Assembly (NCBI GenBank): GCA_963609805.1
Contig: CAVDLN010000002.1
Span: 1-57,228, forward strand
Source of the DNA: CAMEON01 sp963609805
GTDB taxonomy: Bacteria > Bacillota > Clostridia > Oscillospirales > CAG-272
Length of the DNA stretch: 57,228 nucleotides
Direction of reading: 5' to 3'
Made by a program: the position numbers and the translations under genes. The notes beneath the pieces are model-generated. The model ran no database searches. It was given only the letters and a program-made list of their open reading frames with translations, and was not told where the DNA came from. Below are positions 31,804-39,666 of the stretch, piece after piece; position 1 is the stretch's first letter, and every line of letters begins with the position of its first letter.

Positions 31804-33486
31804 TTACCGTACAATCTCGACGCCCGCGGGCGCGTCGATTTCGACAACGGTCTTCCCGTCCTCACCGCGGAATGCCCATACGGACAGAACGCCCTTCGTG
31901 GTGGGATAGGTTCCCTTTGCCCACGCAAGACCCGCCAGCTCCGGCTTGACCTCGTACTTGCCGGGCGCAAGAGGACGGATGCCCAGCACATAATTGGTCA
32001 GGTAGGGGCAGGGGCCGGATGCCCATCCGTGGCAGAGGGAGTGGCGGAACTTGATGTAGCAGTACGCGCCGTAGTCGCCGTGAATATCGATCTTGCCCTC
32101 CGGTACGACCTCGTCGATGCGGCCCGCGTTGTTCATCCAGTCCAGATTGAAGTCCTCCCAGAAGGTGGTGGCGCCCATATCCAGCATGCCGCCCCAGTAC
32201 TGCTTCATATCCTCCAGCGCACCGGCGTAATCGCCCGCCAGCGCCTTGGCTGCCAGAATATAGTAGCCGAAGAAGGTGGAGTAGCCGTGTCCGCCGCCGG
32301 GAACCAAAACCTCCTCGTTGATCCTTACGGGATCAGCCAACCCGGACAGCGCCAGCAGCGCCGCAGCCTGCTTGGAGCCGTGGCAGTCCGGAATATGCTT
32401 CTTCATGCGCTCGGCTGCCGCCTCGCACAATGCAGCGGTTTCCTCCTCGCCGAGCACGCGGAGCAGTTCCGCGCCCTTGTCCAGCGCCAGCTTCAGAAGG
32501 CCCTGCAGACCCGCATGGATGGCGGCGGGATCGGCATTGTTGGGCCAGTCCAGGAAACGGCCCTTCGGCATGTGCTCCACGCCGTCCGCGTCCACGCAGC
32601 CGGCCAGAATCGTCATAAGGCCCTTGATGTACTCGTGCTGCTGCTCCAGGTAGTCCCTGTCGCCGAAGGCGCGGTACCAGTCGCAGTGAATCATCAGCCA
32701 CCAGATGGAGTAGGAGGAAATGTTGTTCATCCAGCTGCCGACCGGCGTCTCATCCCGCACGATATCCAGAGAGCGCGGCACGATGTCGTTGTAGCCGAAG
32801 GCCGTCAGAATCGTGTTCACCTCGGTGTGCATATCCCCGATCCAGACCAGACGGTCGCGCTTGATGCCGTCCCAGAGGTATTCCTGCATGTTCAGGTGCG
32901 CCGTATAGGCGGCGGTATTCCAGATGCGGTTCAGCTTCTCGTCGGAGCAGGTGAAGGAGCCGACATAATCCAGATCCAGATAGTGGAACACGCCCTGCAC
33001 CGCCTTGAACTGCACCAGCGCCTCCTCCTCCAGCAGCTCGATGCAGACGAACCGGAAGCCGGATTCGTTTGTCTCGCAGGCGGACATCATGCCGACGTTC
33101 ATCACGCGGTCGCGGATGGCGTGGTCGTTGGTGGTATTCTTCTCAAAGATAGGCGTGAGCGATTCCATGACCGACTCGCCGAAGCGGACATTGATATCGG
33201 CGCGGCTGTGCGGGCCCTGCACGCCCCAGATCATCAGGCGCACGCTGCCCGCGAATTCGATGCCGAAATCCAGCACGATCTTGGCATGCGGCCGGCCGGG
33301 CTGATTGCGCAGGGTGCAGTTCTCACCCGTCAGCAGCGTAATCTGGTTGCTGCGCTCCCGGAGCAGCGTCTCGGGATTCTGCACGTCTCCCTCGGTCAGC
33401 ACGACGCGGCACGGCGCAAGGTACCGCCGTGTGCGGGGGTCTGTCTCATGCCCGTTCAGGGCTGCGAATTTTTCGTTGACCTTCAT
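31804..33486 (-). CDS. alpha-L-rhamnosidase-like glycoside hydrolase (GH78 family)
   Basis: 560 residues from the ATG at 33486 (AAAGGA upstream); earlier in-frame start lies beyond the promoter and is rejected. No signal peptide, so it acts in the cytoplasm. Beta-sandwich N-terminus with KIVLDFGIEFAGSVRLMIWG (about 68-87); then an (alpha/alpha)6 barrel with LNRIWNTAAYTAHLNMQEY (in parts), DGIKRDRLVWIGDMHTE (about 230-246), GRFLDWPNNAD and TTFWEDFNLDW. The C-terminal strand-rich part begins HGWASGPCPYLTNYVLGI (in parts). These are the hallmarks of GH78/Bac_rhamnosid. The likely general acid (Asp in GDMH or Glu in FWEDF) is not proven. It has its own promoter; ribokinase converges from the other side. 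Confidence 0.82.
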   Translation of the reverse strand: MKVNEKFAALNGHETDPRTRRYLAPCRVVLTEGDVQNPETLLRERSNQITLLTGENCTLRNQPGRPHAKIVLDFGIEFAGSVRLMIWGVQGPHSRADINVRFGESVMESLTPIFEKNTTNDHAIRDRVMNVGMMSACETNESGFRFVCIELLEEEALVQFKAVQGVFHYLDLDYVGSFTCSDEKLNRIWNTAAYTAHLNMQEYLWDGIKRDRLVWIGDMHTEVNTILTAFGYNDIVPRSLDIVRDETPVGSWMNNISSYSIWWLMIHCDWYRAFGDRDYLEQQHEYIKGLMTILAGCVDADGVEHMPKGRFLDWPNNADPAAIHAGLQGLLKLALDKGAELLRVLGEEETAALCEAAAERMKKHIPDCHGSKQAAALLALSGLADPVRINEEVLVPGGGHGYSTFFGYYILAAKALAGDYAGALEDMKQYWGGMLDMGATTFWEDFNLDWMNNAGRIDEVVPEGKIDIHGDYGAYCYIKFRHSLCHGWASGPCPYLTNYVLGIRPLAPGKYEVKPELAGLAWAKGTYPTTKGVLSVWAFRGEDGKTVVEIDAPAGVEIVR

Positions 33487-33562
33487 GTATATTCCGTTCC
33501 TTTCTGCCTTGCGGCAATCCGGTACATATTTTCGGCGGAGACCACTCCGCCGGTTCGTGTGT

Positions 33563-33592
33563 ATTGTACCACATCGGCGCACGGATTGTCAA
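33563..33592 (-). promoter_or_regulatory. SigA-like promoter of the GH78 gene
   Basis: Minus strand: TTGACA (33592-33587), 18-base spacer, TACAAT (33568-33563). Confidence 0.75.
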
Positions 33593-33640
33593 CCGTTTTT
33601 ATTTAAAACGGCAAAGTTCGGGGCATGATGTGAAAAAACC

Positions 33641-33669
33641 TTGCTGTCCGTACTTTTTTGTGCTATAAT
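33641..33669 (+). promoter_or_regulatory. SigA-like promoter of the Thr-Glu repeat lipoprotein
   Basis: TTGCTG (33641-33646), 17-base spacer ending in TGC, TATAAT (33664-33669). It diverges from the GH78 promoter. Confidence 0.75.
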
Positions 33670-33726
33670 TGTCTCCTAAAATCGGGACAGTCCCATATTG
33701 CCCCGGAAGGAAAGGAGATTACTATC

Positions 33727-34836
33727 ATGACACATTCCGTATTCACGCGTCTGCGTCTGCGTGTGCTGTCCCTCGCGCTGGCAGCTCTTATGCTGCTGGG
33801 TCTGTCCGCGGCTGCGCTGACCGGCTGCGACAAGGAAGAGAAGCAGACAGAAACCGCAACCGAAACCGAGACGGAGACCGAAACCGAAACCGAGGTTCCG
33901 CTGGCCGAGGCAGAGCCGGAGGTCGCACTCACCCGGGTTATGGACAATCTCGGCAGCCGTGCCGAAAGCGCCGCCGCCGATGTCTCCAGGAAGGCCGCCG
34001 ACGGAACCTTTGATTTCTCCTTCGGTGTCAATCTGAAGGTGGAGGCGCAGGTCGTCCTGACCACCAAAATGACGCTGCTGGGAACGACAACCACCAGCGA
34101 AACCACCGCATCCGTTGTCGTAACGGTGGCGGACGGCGGCGTGTCCGTCACGGTATCCGTTCCCGAAATGCTGGAGGTCGCCGTTGTGTGCGCGGACAAA
34201 ACCGTGTACATCTCCACAACCATGTTCGGCGTGACGAGCAAGCAGAGCTTCTCCTTTGACACCGACATGCAGAAGGAACTGTCCGACCTGCTGAACGGCA
34301 AGGCATCCGACGGGGAAAGCAAGGCTCTGGATACCCTGCGCAGCGCCCTGAAGGACACCGGCGTCGCCGACGTGTTCGGGTCCGTTGCCTCCGCGGCCGA
34401 CGGGGAGAAGCTGACCATCTCCTGCACGGGAATCAAATCGGAGTTTGTCGCCAAGCTGAAGCAGCTTGCGGCCGACCTGAAGACGCTTGCCCCGGACGAG
34501 ACCGAAACCGACGGTGCGGACACGGACGAGTCCGTATCCGAGGAGTCCGGCCTGCTGGACTCCCTGTTCTCGGCGCTGGCCTCTGTCGTCCCGGACGATT
34601 TCAGCATGGAGCTGGACGTTGACATGGACGGACAGGTGCTTGCCGTCCGCGCGCAGGCGTCCATCCTGCAGAGCGAAACCGAGGATTACGGCAATGTGAA
34701 AAAAGAAACCGCGATCGCCGCAAACGTCACCCTGACGCGCGGCGGACAGACCGTTGAGAAGCCGGCGGACGCGGAGGAGTATGAAACCTCCGACGACCTG
34801 CCGCAAATCGGCGGGGAGGACGGGAACGCCGCCTGA
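33727..34836 (+). CDS. lipoprotein with Thr-Glu repeat linker, unknown function
   Basis: 369 residues from the ATG at 33727, after the GGAAAGGAG site. The signal peptide ends in lipobox LTGC (Cys34). A low-complexity linker of alternating Thr and Glu (about 40-58) follows, coded by a 6-base microsatellite (ACCGAA/ACGGAG-type units, 33855-33893). The remaining ~300 residues are rich in Val, Thr, Ser and Asp, with alternating strands (KVEAQVVLTTKMTLLG, ASVVVTVADGGVSVTVSVP) and amphipathic helices (TLRSALKDTGVADVFG). The shape recalls LppX/LolA-like or DUF6612-type lipoproteins, but I cannot assign it. It has its own promoter and tandem terminators, so it is a single-gene unit. Confidence 0.75.
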   Translation: MTHSVFTRLRLRVLSLALAALMLLGLSAAALTGCDKEEKQTETATETETETETETEVPLAEAEPEVALTRVMDNLGSRAESAAADVSRKAADGTFDFSFGVNLKVEAQVVLTTKMTLLGTTTTSETTASVVVTVADGGVSVTVSVPEMLEVAVVCADKTVYISTTMFGVTSKQSFSFDTDMQKELSDLLNGKASDGESKALDTLRSALKDTGVADVFGSVASAADGEKLTISCTGIKSEFVAKLKQLAADLKTLAPDETETDGADTDESVSEESGLLDSLFSALASVVPDDFSMELDVDMDGQVLAVRAQASILQSETEDYGNVKKETAIAANVTLTRGGQTVEKPADAEEYETSDDLPQIGGEDGNAA

Positions 34837-34862
34837 TATCCGGAAACACGGAATCCGCAAAG

Positions 34863-34897
34863 AAAAACCCGGAGGCAGCCGCCTCCGGGTTTTTCTT
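34863..34897. terminator. bidirectional terminator
   Basis: A 14-bp stem (34863-34876, 34881-34894; core CCCGGAGGC/GCCTCCGGG) with A- and T-runs. It can end the lipoprotein gene and the minus-strand ABC exporter operon. Confidence 0.92.
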
Positions 34898-34901
34898 ACG
34901 G

Positions 34902-34946
34902 GGGTGCGGGAAACTCAAATTGAGTTCCCGACACCCTTTCTTTTTT
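34902..34946 (+). terminator. second plus-strand terminator
   Basis: A long imperfect hairpin, GGGTGCGGG ... CCCGACACCC with inner AACTCAAATTGAGTT, ends in a T-run (TTTCTTTTTT). Its design resembles the hairpin at 40788-40838. Confidence 0.75.
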
Positions 34947-34951
34947 ATGCC

Positions 34952-36904
34952 TTAATCCAGTTCCCGTCCGCCGGTGTACAGCTCGTAGTAGCGGCCCTTG
35001 AGCGCCAGCAGCTGCTCGTGGTTGCCGCGCTCCATGATCTCGCCGTGCTCCAGCACCAGAATGGCGTTGGCGTTGCGAACGGTGGACAGACGGTGCGCGA
35101 TGATGAAGGTCGTGCGGTTCTGCATCAGCCGGTCCATGCCTTCCTCAATCAGGCGCTCGGTACGGGTATCCACGGAGGAAGTCGCCTCGTCCAGCACCAG
35201 AATGGGGGCGCGGGACAGCGACGCGCGCGCGATGTTGAGCAGCTGACGCTGCCCCTGCGAGAGGTTGGCGCCGTCGCCCGTCAGCACGGTCTGGTAGCCC
35301 TTGCTCAGACGCATGATAAAGCCGTGCGCGCTGGCTGCCTTGGCTGCCTCTATAACCTCCTCGTCGGTCGCGTCGGGACGGCCGTAGCGGATATTTTCCA
35401 TGATGGTTCCGGTGAACAGGTGCGTATCCTGCAGCACCATGGCGATATTCGACCGCAGCTCCTCCCGCCGCCAGTTGCGGATATCCACGCCGTCAATCGT
35501 TATGACGCCGTCCTGAATATCGTAGAACCGGTTGAGCAGGTTGGTAACGGTCGTCTTGCCCGCGCCGGTAGAGCCGACAAAGGCTATCTTCTGCCCCGCA
35601 TGAGCGTACAGGCTGATATGCTTCAGCACCGGGTGGCCGGGCACATACCCGAAGGTCACGTCATCCATAACCACCTCGCCGCGCACGCCGCCTGCCTCTT
35701 CCATCGAGACGGCATCCGGGCTGTCCGGCTCCTCGGGCTTCTGATCCATGACCGTGAACACGCGCTCCGCGCCCGCAAGTGCCGAGAAAATGTTGGACAT
35801 CTGCATGGAAATATTGTTGATAGGGAAGGAGAACTGCCGCGACGCGTTGCAGAATGCGGTCAGTCCGCCGACGTCAAAGCCGGAGGTCAGGCACAGGATT
35901 CCGCCCACGCCCGCCGTAATGGCATATGCGATGTTGGAGGAATTGTTCATAATGGGGCCCATCACGCCGCCGTAGTACTGCGCGCGGAACTGCTTCTCCC
36001 GCATGTCGTCGTTGAGCGACTCGAATTCCTCCACGCAGACGGACTCATGATTGAACACCTTGACGACCTTGGTGCCGCTGACCGACTCCTCAATATAGCC
36101 GTTCACCGCACCAAGCGCAGCCTGCTGAGCGCTGTAGTAGCGGCTCGACATCTTGGCGATGGCCTTTCCGGAGAACAGGAATATCGGCACAAACACCAGC
36201 GTGATAAGCGTCAGCCAGATATTGAGATAAATCATCATGATCAGTGTTCCGACAAGCGTAATCGCTCCGGAAATCAGGCTCGTGACGGTGGAGTTGATCA
36301 TGTTGTCGATGGCGTCGATATCATTGGTGAAGCGGGACATCAGCTCGCCCGTCGTGTTGGCGTCGAAGTACCGCACCGGCAGACGCTGCAGACTGCCGAA
36401 CAGATCGTTGCGCAGCCGCTCGGTGGCGTTCTGCGACACCGTCACCATGATGCGGTTCTGCAGGTAGCTGGTCAGGATGCCGACAAGGTATACGACGGTC
36501 AGCACGGCAGCCACCAGAACCAGGCAGCTCAGCCGCTTCTCCTCGAAGTTCTCCTGCGTGACGCCCGGCATGAACAGCCGTACAATGGTGGATTTCGCAG
36601 GATCGTCGTTGCGCGGGTTGACGACGTTGATCACATCACGGAGCAGGAAGGTCCCCGCCAGCGAGGTCAGCGTGTTGATAACCATAAACACCAGCGCCAG
36701 AATGATGCGTCCGCGGTAGGCGGCGATATAGGACATAAGACGGTTTACCGTGCTGCGGTTGTACCTGCCCTTTCCGCCCTCCCCCATGGGACGGCGCGGC
36801 CCGGGGCCGCCCGGTCCGCCCGGTCCGCCCGGACCGCGCATACCGCCGGGTGCGGCGGCACTGGCATACCGTTTCTGAAGCTCTTCCAGACTGCGCTTAG
36901 CCAT
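34952..36904 (-). CDS. ABC exporter subunit with the canonical ATPase site (heterodimer partner 2)
   Basis: 650 residues from the ATG at 36904, which overlaps the preceding gene by 8 bases. The N-terminus has a Gly-Pro tandem (MRGPGGPGGPGGPGPRRP) before six membrane helices of the type IV exporter fold. The ATPase domain has Walker A GSTGAGKT, a signature altered to LSQGQ, Walker B ILVLDEATSSVD with the catalytic Glu, and AHRLSTV with the switch His. Such a partner supplies the consensus Glu and His while its signature serves the degenerate site, as in TM287/288-, LmrCD- and BmrCD-type pumps. The gene follows a MarR regulator and its degenerate partner, so drug or lipid export is likely. Confidence 0.9.
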   Translation of the reverse strand: MAKRSLEELQKRYASAAAPGGMRGPGGPGGPGGPGPRRPMGEGGKGRYNRSTVNRLMSYIAAYRGRIILALVFMVINTLTSLAGTFLLRDVINVVNPRNDDPAKSTIVRLFMPGVTQENFEEKRLSCLVLVAAVLTVVYLVGILTSYLQNRIMVTVSQNATERLRNDLFGSLQRLPVRYFDANTTGELMSRFTNDIDAIDNMINSTVTSLISGAITLVGTLIMMIYLNIWLTLITLVFVPIFLFSGKAIAKMSSRYYSAQQAALGAVNGYIEESVSGTKVVKVFNHESVCVEEFESLNDDMREKQFRAQYYGGVMGPIMNNSSNIAYAITAGVGGILCLTSGFDVGGLTAFCNASRQFSFPINNISMQMSNIFSALAGAERVFTVMDQKPEEPDSPDAVSMEEAGGVRGEVVMDDVTFGYVPGHPVLKHISLYAHAGQKIAFVGSTGAGKTTVTNLLNRFYDIQDGVITIDGVDIRNWRREELRSNIAMVLQDTHLFTGTIMENIRYGRPDATDEEVIEAAKAASAHGFIMRLSKGYQTVLTGDGANLSQGQRQLLNIARASLSRAPILVLDEATSSVDTRTERLIEEGMDRLMQNRTTFIIAHRLSTVRNANAILVLEHGEIMERGNHEQLLALKGRYYELYTGGRELD

Positions 36905-38867
36905 TTGCAGTCGCCTCCTTCCGTCCTGCCGAAGCAGCGGCCGCCGCCCTGGCGGCAGATGCCTTGGCAGCCGCCGCGGCGTCCGCCGACATGGCTCCCG
37001 CGGCTGTTTCCATCTGGGAATCGTAAATTTCGCGGTACTCCTTGTTGTTCTGCAGCAGATCGGCATGCTTGCCCATACCGGTTATGCGCCCCTCGTTGAG
37101 CACCACAATGCAGTCCGCGTCCATAACCGACAGGATGCGCTGCGCGATAATGATTTTCGTCGTATCCTTCAGCTCGCCCTGCAGCGCCTGCCGGATGCGC
37201 GCCTCTGTCGCGGTATCCACGGCGGAGGTGGAATCGTCCAGAATCAGAATCTTCGGCTTGGCAAGCAGGGCGCGCGCTATGCACAGACGCTGCTTCTGTC
37301 CGCCGGATACGTTGGTTCCGCCCTGGTCGATGTCATGGGAGTACCCCTCCGGGAAGGAGCTTACGAATCCGTCCGCCTGCGCATCGGCAGCCGCCTTGCG
37401 CACTGTCTCATCGTCGGCTGTCTCGTCGCCCCAGAGCAGGTTGTCCCGCACGGTTCCGGAGAACAGCACGTTCTTCTGCAGCACCATGCCGATGCCGGCG
37501 CGCAGGTTGTGCAGGTTCCAGTCACGGACATTGACGCCGTCCACCAGAACCTCGCCCTCATCCGTGTCATACAGGCGGGGAATCAGGGAAACCAGCGTGG
37601 ACTTGCCGGATCCGGTCGATCCGATAATGCCGACGGTGGAGCCGGCGGGGATCTTCAGGTTGATGTCGTCCAGCACGCGCTCGGCGCTGTCCTTGTAGTA
37701 GCGGAAGGAGACATGGCGCAGCTCCACGCTGCCCTCCCGGACGGTCAGTTCCGGGTTTGCGGCTTTCGCGTCGGAAATATCCGGGACTTCCTCCATGACC
37801 TCACGGACACGGCGTCCGGAAGCCACGGCACGGGTCATCTGGATAAACAGCATGCTGACCATCATCAGCGAGTTCAGCACCTGCGTGATGTAGGTGATGA
37901 AGGAGGTCAGGTCTCCGGTGGACATACCGCCCGCCATAACCTGCTTTCCGCCGAACCACAGCACCGACAGCGTGGCGGCGTTCATGCACAGCGTCATCAG
38001 CGGGGACATGAAAATCATGAGCAGCCATGCCGACATGCCCGTTTTCTTCAGATCCGCGTTGGTGTTCTCGAATTTCCTGATTTCGTAGTCTTCCCGCACG
38101 AAGGACTTGACCACACGGACGTTGGTCAGGTTCTCCTGCACATTGGAGTTCAGTCCGTCCACGCGGCTCTGCACGGCGGTAAAGCGGGGCGCCGCCATCT
38201 TGATGAAAATCACAATGCCGACAGCCAGCACCGGAACGGCAACCGCCAGCACCAGCGACATATGCGTCCCCTTGTCGATATCCATGGAAATGACCATGAT
38301 CAGCGCGCCGATCAGCATGCCGGGCGCGCGCAGCGCCATGCGCAGCAGCGTATTGACGAAGTTCTGCAACTGCGTGACGTCGTTGGTCAGACGGGTGACC
38401 AGTGAACCCGTGCTGAAGCGGTCAATGTTGCGGAAGGAAAAGCTCTGCACCTTGCGGTAGATGTCGGCGCGCAGGTCGGCGGCGAAATTCACCGATGCCT
38501 TGGAGCCGAAGTAGGCGCCGCCCACGCCGCCTATCATCATGAGAATGGCGGTCAGAATCATGGCGACCGCAATCGCCGCGATAAAGGGCACATTCTCGGA
38601 GCTGTCCGTCATGCGGCTGCACAGATCATACAGCCAGCGGATGACGCCGGGGACGTTTTCGGTTTCTCCGCTGACGCCGAAGTCGATAATGTATGCCAGG
38701 AAGCGGGGCATAAGCACCTCTCCCAGCACCTCCACAATCATCAGGATAGGACCTGCAATGAAGTAGAACAGGTAGGGCTTTATGTACTTGCCCCAGTGCA
38801 GCCCGTCCGGAATGGCCGGGGTCTGCGTTTCGTTTTGCTTGTTCACGGGATACTCGCCGCCTTTCAT
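36897..38867 (-). CDS. ABC exporter subunit with degenerate ATPase site (heterodimer partner 1)
   Basis: 656 residues with six predicted membrane helices (about 28-350) and an ATPase domain. Walker A GSTGSGKS (416-423) and signature VSGGQ (520-524) are canonical. The Walker B catalytic Glu is Asp545 (ILILDDSTSAVD) and the switch-loop His is Gln576 (IIAQRIL): exactly the deviations expected of the non-hydrolysing site in heterodimeric exporters. The C-terminus is a 35-residue Ala-rich tail. The ATG overlaps the marR-like stop (ATGA); an in-frame GTG 21 bases on, after AAAGGCGGCGAG, is another start candidate. The partner gene overlaps by 8 bases, so the two are made together. Confidence 0.92.
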   Translation of the reverse strand: MKGGEYPVNKQNETQTPAIPDGLHWGKYIKPYLFYFIAGPILMIVEVLGEVLMPRFLAYIIDFGVSGETENVPGVIRWLYDLCSRMTDSSENVPFIAAIAVAMILTAILMMIGGVGGAYFGSKASVNFAADLRADIYRKVQSFSFRNIDRFSTGSLVTRLTNDVTQLQNFVNTLLRMALRAPGMLIGALIMVISMDIDKGTHMSLVLAVAVPVLAVGIVIFIKMAAPRFTAVQSRVDGLNSNVQENLTNVRVVKSFVREDYEIRKFENTNADLKKTGMSAWLLMIFMSPLMTLCMNAATLSVLWFGGKQVMAGGMSTGDLTSFITYITQVLNSLMMVSMLFIQMTRAVASGRRVREVMEEVPDISDAKAANPELTVREGSVELRHVSFRYYKDSAERVLDDINLKIPAGSTVGIIGSTGSGKSTLVSLIPRLYDTDEGEVLVDGVNVRDWNLHNLRAGIGMVLQKNVLFSGTVRDNLLWGDETADDETVRKAAADAQADGFVSSFPEGYSHDIDQGGTNVSGGQKQRLCIARALLAKPKILILDDSTSAVDTATEARIRQALQGELKDTTKIIIAQRILSVMDADCIVVLNEGRITGMGKHADLLQNNKEYREIYDSQMETAAGAMSADAAAAAKASAARAAAAASAGRKEATANG

Positions 38868-39391
38868 TCGCCGTCCGGCTCCCCGTCGGTCTCGGATTCA
38901 CCCGTGACCGCGCGCAGGTTGTCCGCCATGCGGCGGAGCATGCCGATCAGGGTTTCCATTTCCTCATCGGAAAAGCCCTTAAACGTAGCCTCGTCCATCT
39001 CCTCGAACAGACGGTGGCTTTCCTCCACCTTTTCCCTGCCCTTGTCGGTAACGAACAGGAAGTTGCGGCGGTTGTCCTTCTCATCCGCCTGGCGGGAAAT
39101 GCAGCCTCCCTTTTCCAGCGCCTTCACGGTAGCGGTAAGGGCGGCGGGGCTGATTTCCAGAATTCTCGCCAGATCCCTCTGGGATCCGATCCCGTCGTTG
39201 GCGGCAAGCGTCATGAGCATTCTGTGCTGGCTGTGGTGAAGACCCTGCTCCTCCACATGGCTCTCCACCTCACTGTGGTGCAGGCGCGTGACCAGCAAAA
39301 GAAGCCCCATGGCCTCCATTCTCGGGCTGCACGGCTCGCCGCCCTTCTCGCAGGGCTTGCAGGGGTCGCTGTTCTGATTTGTCTTTTTCAT
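38864..39391 (-). CDS. MarR-family transcriptional regulator
   Basis: 175 residues from the ATG at 39391 (AAAGGAG 13 bases upstream). Polar Cys-containing N-terminus (DPCKPCEKGGEPCSP), then a winged helix: SQHRMLMTLAANDGIGSQRDLARILEISPAALTATVKALEKGGCISRQADEKDNRRNFLFVTDKGRE (read in parts). The order of H-T-H and wing (DEKDNRRNFL) is typical MarR. The gene is first in the operon with the two ABC exporter subunits, which suggests that it represses the pump and is relieved by a ligand. The -10 is followed by an imperfect palindrome, TGTAAAGTACTACA (near 39436-39449), a possible operator. Confidence 0.9.
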   Translation of the reverse strand: MKKTNQNSDPCKPCEKGGEPCSPRMEAMGLLLLVTRLHHSEVESHVEEQGLHHSQHRMLMTLAANDGIGSQRDLARILEISPAALTATVKALEKGGCISRQADEKDNRRNFLFVTDKGREKVEESHRLFEEMDEATFKGFSDEEMETLIGMLRRMADNLRAVTGESETDGEPDGE

Positions 39392-39458
39392 CCTGTTCTG
39401 TGTGCTCCTTTCAAAAATAAAAGTCCGAACTGTGTAGTACTTTACATTTAACGCTTTA

Positions 39459-39486
39459 ATTATATCACGAATCGCCTGTTTGTCAA
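39459..39486 (-). promoter_or_regulatory. SigA promoter of the marR-like - ABC exporter operon
   Basis: Minus strand: TTGACA (39486-39481), 16-base spacer, TATAAT (39464-39459). A near-palindrome TGTAAAGTACTACA lies just downstream of the -10, a suitable MarR-operator position. Confidence 0.82.
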
Positions 39487-39597
39487 GGGACTTCACAAAA
39501 AATTCATATTTTTCATGAAATCTCCCGACACGCCGGCATCGCCTTCCGCACACGCCGCACCTTACCGTAATTTTACACTTCCGATACGCCCCGATGA

Positions 39598-39626
39598 TTG
39601 CCGGCATGACTCGTTTTACATATAAT
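39598..39626 (+). promoter_or_regulatory. SigA-like promoter of the degenerate MBL-fold gene
   Basis: TTGCCG (39598-39603), 17-base spacer, TATAAT (39621-39626). An inverted pair, TTTTACAC (39571-39578) and GTGTAAAA (39631-39638), flanks the promoter and could bind a regulator. A GGGAGG ribosome site follows at 39653. Confidence 0.65.
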
Positions 39627-39666
39627 ACAGGTGTAAAATAAAAGAAGAATAAGGGAGGATGCGGAA

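Noticed and set aside
33660..34860. Minus-strand frames opposite the Thr-Glu repeat lipoprotein
   Set aside because: They read Ser/Val repeats as the reverse of the Thr/Glu codons, without start signals.
38846..38867. Alternative GTG start for the first ABC subunit
   Set aside because: Possible, but the ATG overlaps the regulator stop in the usual ATGA manner, so the longer protein is kept as the primary call.
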